DNA from: Actinobacteria bacterium 13_1_40CM_66_12
Lineage (GTDB): Bacteria; Chloroflexota; Dormibacteria; Dormibacterales; Dormibacteraceae
Direction: 5' to 3'
Length of the DNA stretch: 13,671 nucleotides
Assembly: GCA_001917895.1 (NCBI GenBank)
Contig: MNEW01000044.1
Coordinates: 1-13,671 of the forward strand
Part shown: positions 13,220-13,671 of the stretch, in pieces
Numbering within the stretch: position 1 is the stretch's first letter
Layout of the letters: each line of letters starts with the position of its first letter
Notes under the pieces: model-generated
What the model was told of the DNA's origin: nothing
The model's input: only the letters and a program-made list of their open reading frames with translations
Databases searched by the model: none
Made by a program: the position numbers and the translations under genes

Positions 13220-13671
13220 GTGGCAACTACGCTCGGTTTCAGAGGTGGCTCTTCACTGAGCGCTGATCGGCGCCCGGCACGGTTCTGCCTCATCCGGCAG
13301 GGCTACTACCCGCTCGACCCTCGAGTCCGGCGCGAAGTCGAGGCGCTCGAGCTCGCGGGTCACGAGGTGGACGTCATCTGCCTGCGCCGTCCAGGCGAAC
13401 CGCGCCTCGAAAGCAAGGGCTCCGTCACCGCCCATCGGGTTCCCATCACCACTCGTCGCGGCGGCCAGGCCAACTACGTCCTCCAGTACGGCGCCTTCTT
13501 CGCCGTCGCGACGGTGCTCGCCGCGGCGCTCCACGCGAGGCATCGCTTCGATGCCGTCCAGGTCAATTCGATGCCCGACTCGCTCGTGTTCTCGGCGATC
13601 GTTCCACGGCTGCTTGGAGCGCGAGTTCTGCTCGACCTGCACGAATGCATGCCCGAGTTCTACGCAGTGAA
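13220..13671 (+). CDS. GT4-family glycosyltransferase, N-terminal part (3'-truncated)
   Basis: An open frame running off the window end encodes the N-terminal Rossmann domain of a GT-B glycosyltransferase of family GT4. Visible features are RFCLIRQGYYPLDPRVRREV near the start, then ALELAGHEVDVICLRRPGE, where the first beta-alpha unit and the second strand recognise the acceptor side. RFDAVQVNSMPDSLVFSAIVP and VLLDLHECMPEFY follow, the latter resembling the D-x-H-x-x-M-P-E motif common in these enzymes. About 130 of an expected 370-400 residues are present; the donor-binding C-terminal domain lies outside. The start is uncertain. GTG 13220 is the only in-frame ordinary start close by but has no Shine-Dalgarno, whereas AGAGGTGG (13241-13248) sits seven bases before an in-frame CTG at 13256. 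It probably adds a sugar to the lipid-linked repeat unit; specificity is unknown. Confidence 0.8.
   Translation, partial: MATTLGFRGGSSLSADRRPARFCLIRQGYYPLDPRVRREVEALELAGHEVDVICLRRPGEPRLESKGSVTAHRVPITTRRGGQANYVLQYGAFFAVATVLAAALHARHRFDAVQVNSMPDSLVFSAIVPRLLGARVLLDLHECMPEFYAV

Overview
The window is part of a GC-rich bacterial chromosome and lies entirely within a surface- or exo-polysaccharide biosynthesis locus. Eleven protein genes run almost without gaps; no RNA gene, insertion sequence or CRISPR array was seen. Heavy G/C use at third codon positions, GTG/TTG starts and the mix of families would fit a soil-type Actinomycetota, Chloroflexota or Dormibacterota organism, but no gene here fixes the taxon, so this is only a guess.

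Layout. (1) Positions 1-2360, plus strand: the C-terminal two thirds of a Wzx-type flippase, overlapping by 4 bp a multi-pass O-antigen ligase/polymerase-like (Wzy-like) protein. (2) Positions 2278-4085, minus strand: a DDD-type family 2 glycosyltransferase of the galactofuranosyltransferase-like kind, overlapping by 4 bp a protein of the reversibly glycosylated polypeptide/UDP-arabinopyranose mutase family. The latter appears to have lost the segment that normally carries the Asp triad. (3) Positions 4111-5367, plus: a DegT/DnrJ/EryC1 PLP sugar aminotransferase. (4) Positions 5372-7762, minus: a FemAB-like GNAT acyltransferase directly followed (TAA then GTG) by a second DegT-family protein. 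(5) Positions 7982-11620, plus: two extended-SDR sugar epimerase/dehydratases, a small monotopic phosphoglycosyl transferase and a secreted GH26-like glycoside hydrolase, all overlapping. (6) Positions 11730-13151, plus: a close paralogue of that hydrolase with a Pro/Ser-rich repeat linker and a C-terminal membrane anchor. (7) From about 13220 to the end, plus: the N-terminus of a GT4 glycosyltransferase that runs off the window.

Inferred joint function: nucleotide sugars are built by the SDRs, the aminotransferases and possibly the mutase-family protein. The phosphoglycosyl transferase loads the first sugar-phosphate on a polyprenyl phosphate carrier, and the GT2 and GT4 enzymes extend the unit. 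The FemAB-like enzyme may acylate an amino sugar, the flippase exports the unit and the Wzy-like protein polymerises or ligates it. The two GH26-like hydrolases, one free and one tethered, probably trim or release the polymer outside the cell. The frequent strand switches suggest the locus was assembled from several cassettes. The most noteworthy points are the internally shortened mutase-family protein paired with a furanosyltransferase-like GT2, and the tandem secreted/anchored GH26-like pair translationally coupled to the initiating transferase.
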